Assembly (NCBI GenBank): GCA_946892075.1
Contig: CAMPNZ010000032.1
Location: 1 to 15,048 of the forward strand
Source of the DNA: an uncultured Coriobacteriales bacterium
GTDB taxonomy: Bacteria; Actinomycetota; Coriobacteriia; Coriobacteriales; Eggerthellaceae
Direction of reading: 5' to 3'
DNA length: 15,048 nt
Both the position numbers and the translations under genes were made by a program. The notes below the pieces were generated by a model. That model was not told where the DNA came from. It saw nothing but the letters and a program-made list of their open reading frames with translations, and ran no database searches. This document shows, piece after piece, positions 14,498 through 15,048 of the stretch. Within the stretch, counting starts at the first letter, position 1, and every line of letters begins with the position of its first letter.

Positions 14498-14768
14498 TGC
14501 GCTGCGCGGGAACGTGACTGCGCGGGTGTGCGCGGGCATGAACGGGAACGTCGTGACACGCGGGAAGGTGACGCCGCGGCGGGCGATGCGCACCATGGGG
14601 AACGTATCGCAGCAAATCGTGTGCGGGAACGTGATCGGGAACGCGTGGCAGTGCGGCGCGTAGCGCGCAGGAATGCGGCTGTGCGTGGCACACGCGAGTG
14701 CGGCGGCGCTGGTAGACGACCACCCGTTCCCCTGCCCTTGTGCTGATAAGGCCTGATAAGGAAGGTAC
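14498..14768. repeat. GC-rich GGGAACG-repeat spacer downstream of metI
   Basis: This 271-bp region has no convincing gene. GGGAACG begins at 14508, 14544, 14598, 14625 and 14637, with a variant GGGAAGG at 14562. The successive spacings are 36, 18, 36, 27 and 12 bp. The 11-mer gcgcgggaacg (14504-14514) occurs exactly in the repeat upstream of the response regulator (3785-3795), so the two spacers share repeat material. Near the end CTGATAAGG is duplicated (about 14742-14750 and 14751-14759) just before the ribosome site of the next gene. I see no clear intrinsic terminator for metNI. Open frames here are Arg/Ser/Gly-rich and appear on both strands, as expected from GC-rich repeats. Confidence 0.7.
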
Positions 14769-15048
14769 ATGACACAAACCGTACGCAAACGCATAGCTGT
14801 CGTAAGTATGGGTGTGAAGCTGGGCGCTGAAACGCGCGGCTACACGCGCTTTAAAGTAATAGCTGACATGCTGGTTCACGCCGGATTCGACGTAGATTTA
14901 ATCACGACAAGTTTTCAACATTGGAACAAAGCGCAGCGTTCAGTTGACGACGCACGCTATCACAACGAGGCCTTTCGTACGGTCTTTATTCCTGAACCGG
15001 GCTATAAAAAGAACCTGGACATCCGCCGCATTATCAGCCATCGCATCG
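14769..15048 (+). CDS. Glycosyltransferase-like protein, N-terminal part (3' end outside window)
   Basis: An open frame of 93 codons starts at ATG 14769 behind AAGGAAGG and runs off the window. The visible protein begins MTQTVRKRIAVVSMGVKLG and continues ETRGYTRF, ADMLVHAGFDVDLITTSFQHWNK, then RTVFIPEPGYKKNLDIRRI. A beta strand, a basic helix and a second strand ending DLITTSF form the start of a Rossmann-like fold. From memory this matches the N-terminal domain of family-4 glycosyltransferases found in polysaccharide gene clusters, in particular the GYTRF and SFQHW motifs. The catalytic C-terminal half is not visible, so sugar and acceptor are unknown. It may be the first gene of a surface-polysaccharide cluster continuing to the right. 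Confidence 0.75.
   Translation, partial: MTQTVRKRIAVVSMGVKLGAETRGYTRFKVIADMLVHAGFDVDLITTSFQHWNKAQRSVDDARYHNEAFRTVFIPEPGYKKNLDIRRIISHRI

Noticed and set aside
14436..14663. Possible small Gly-Asn-Val repeat protein overlapping the end of metI
   Set aside because: It starts inside metI in another frame without a good ribosome site, and both strands are open here because of GC-rich repeats. It is kept only as part of the repeat finding.

Overview
This 15 kb window looks like chromosomal DNA from an anaerobic actinobacterium, probably class Coriobacteriia. The evidence is actinobacterial-style sequence in the phosphotransfer site of pyruvate phosphate dikinase (GGKTSHAAV), a GlnR-like regulator beside glnA, and coding DNA of roughly even GC content. 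A mid-GC member such as Cryptobacterium would fit. This placement is inference from remembered family features and no search was run. Most of the window is housekeeping and metabolic genes. I see no phage, transposase, CRISPR array, tRNA or rRNA.

Layout, left to right. The 3' part of mnmA (tRNA 2-thiouridylase, +) converges on ppdK (pyruvate phosphate dikinase, -), with a short hairpin-repeat spacer between them. A 416-bp divergent region follows; it holds two dyad sequences and a perfect 37-bp tandem duplication. Next is a two-component system (OmpR-type regulator and HAMP-less histidine kinase, +) whose genes overlap by 8 nt. Two small membrane proteins of unknown function follow behind their own candidate promoter. 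A strong hairpin at 7084-7122 separates them from a minus-strand block: glnA, a GlnR-like atypical response regulator, polA and pncA, in transcriptional order. Divergent from glnA is a methionine-type ABC importer pair, metN-metI (+), with no binding-protein gene in view. After a GC-rich repetitive spacer, a glycosyltransferase-like gene begins and runs off the window.

How the parts may work together. glnA and the atypical regulator are 46 bp apart on one strand and probably form a nitrogen-control unit. The regulator has Glu at the phospho-Asp position and lacks the conserved Lys, so it is unlikely to be controlled by ordinary phosphorylation. MetN lacks the C-terminal methionine-sensing domain typical of the family. 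PolA keeps its polymerase and 5'-nuclease motifs but has lost most of the 3'-5' exonuclease acidic residues.

The least explained material is (i) the small-membrane-protein pair beside the two-component system, (ii) a family of GC-rich GGGAAC/CGCGGG spacer repeats at about 3.75 kb and 14.5 kb, with a related 10-mer inside the C-terminal tail of the response regulator, and (iii) a glutamine synthetase with Gln where the catalytic flap Glu is expected.
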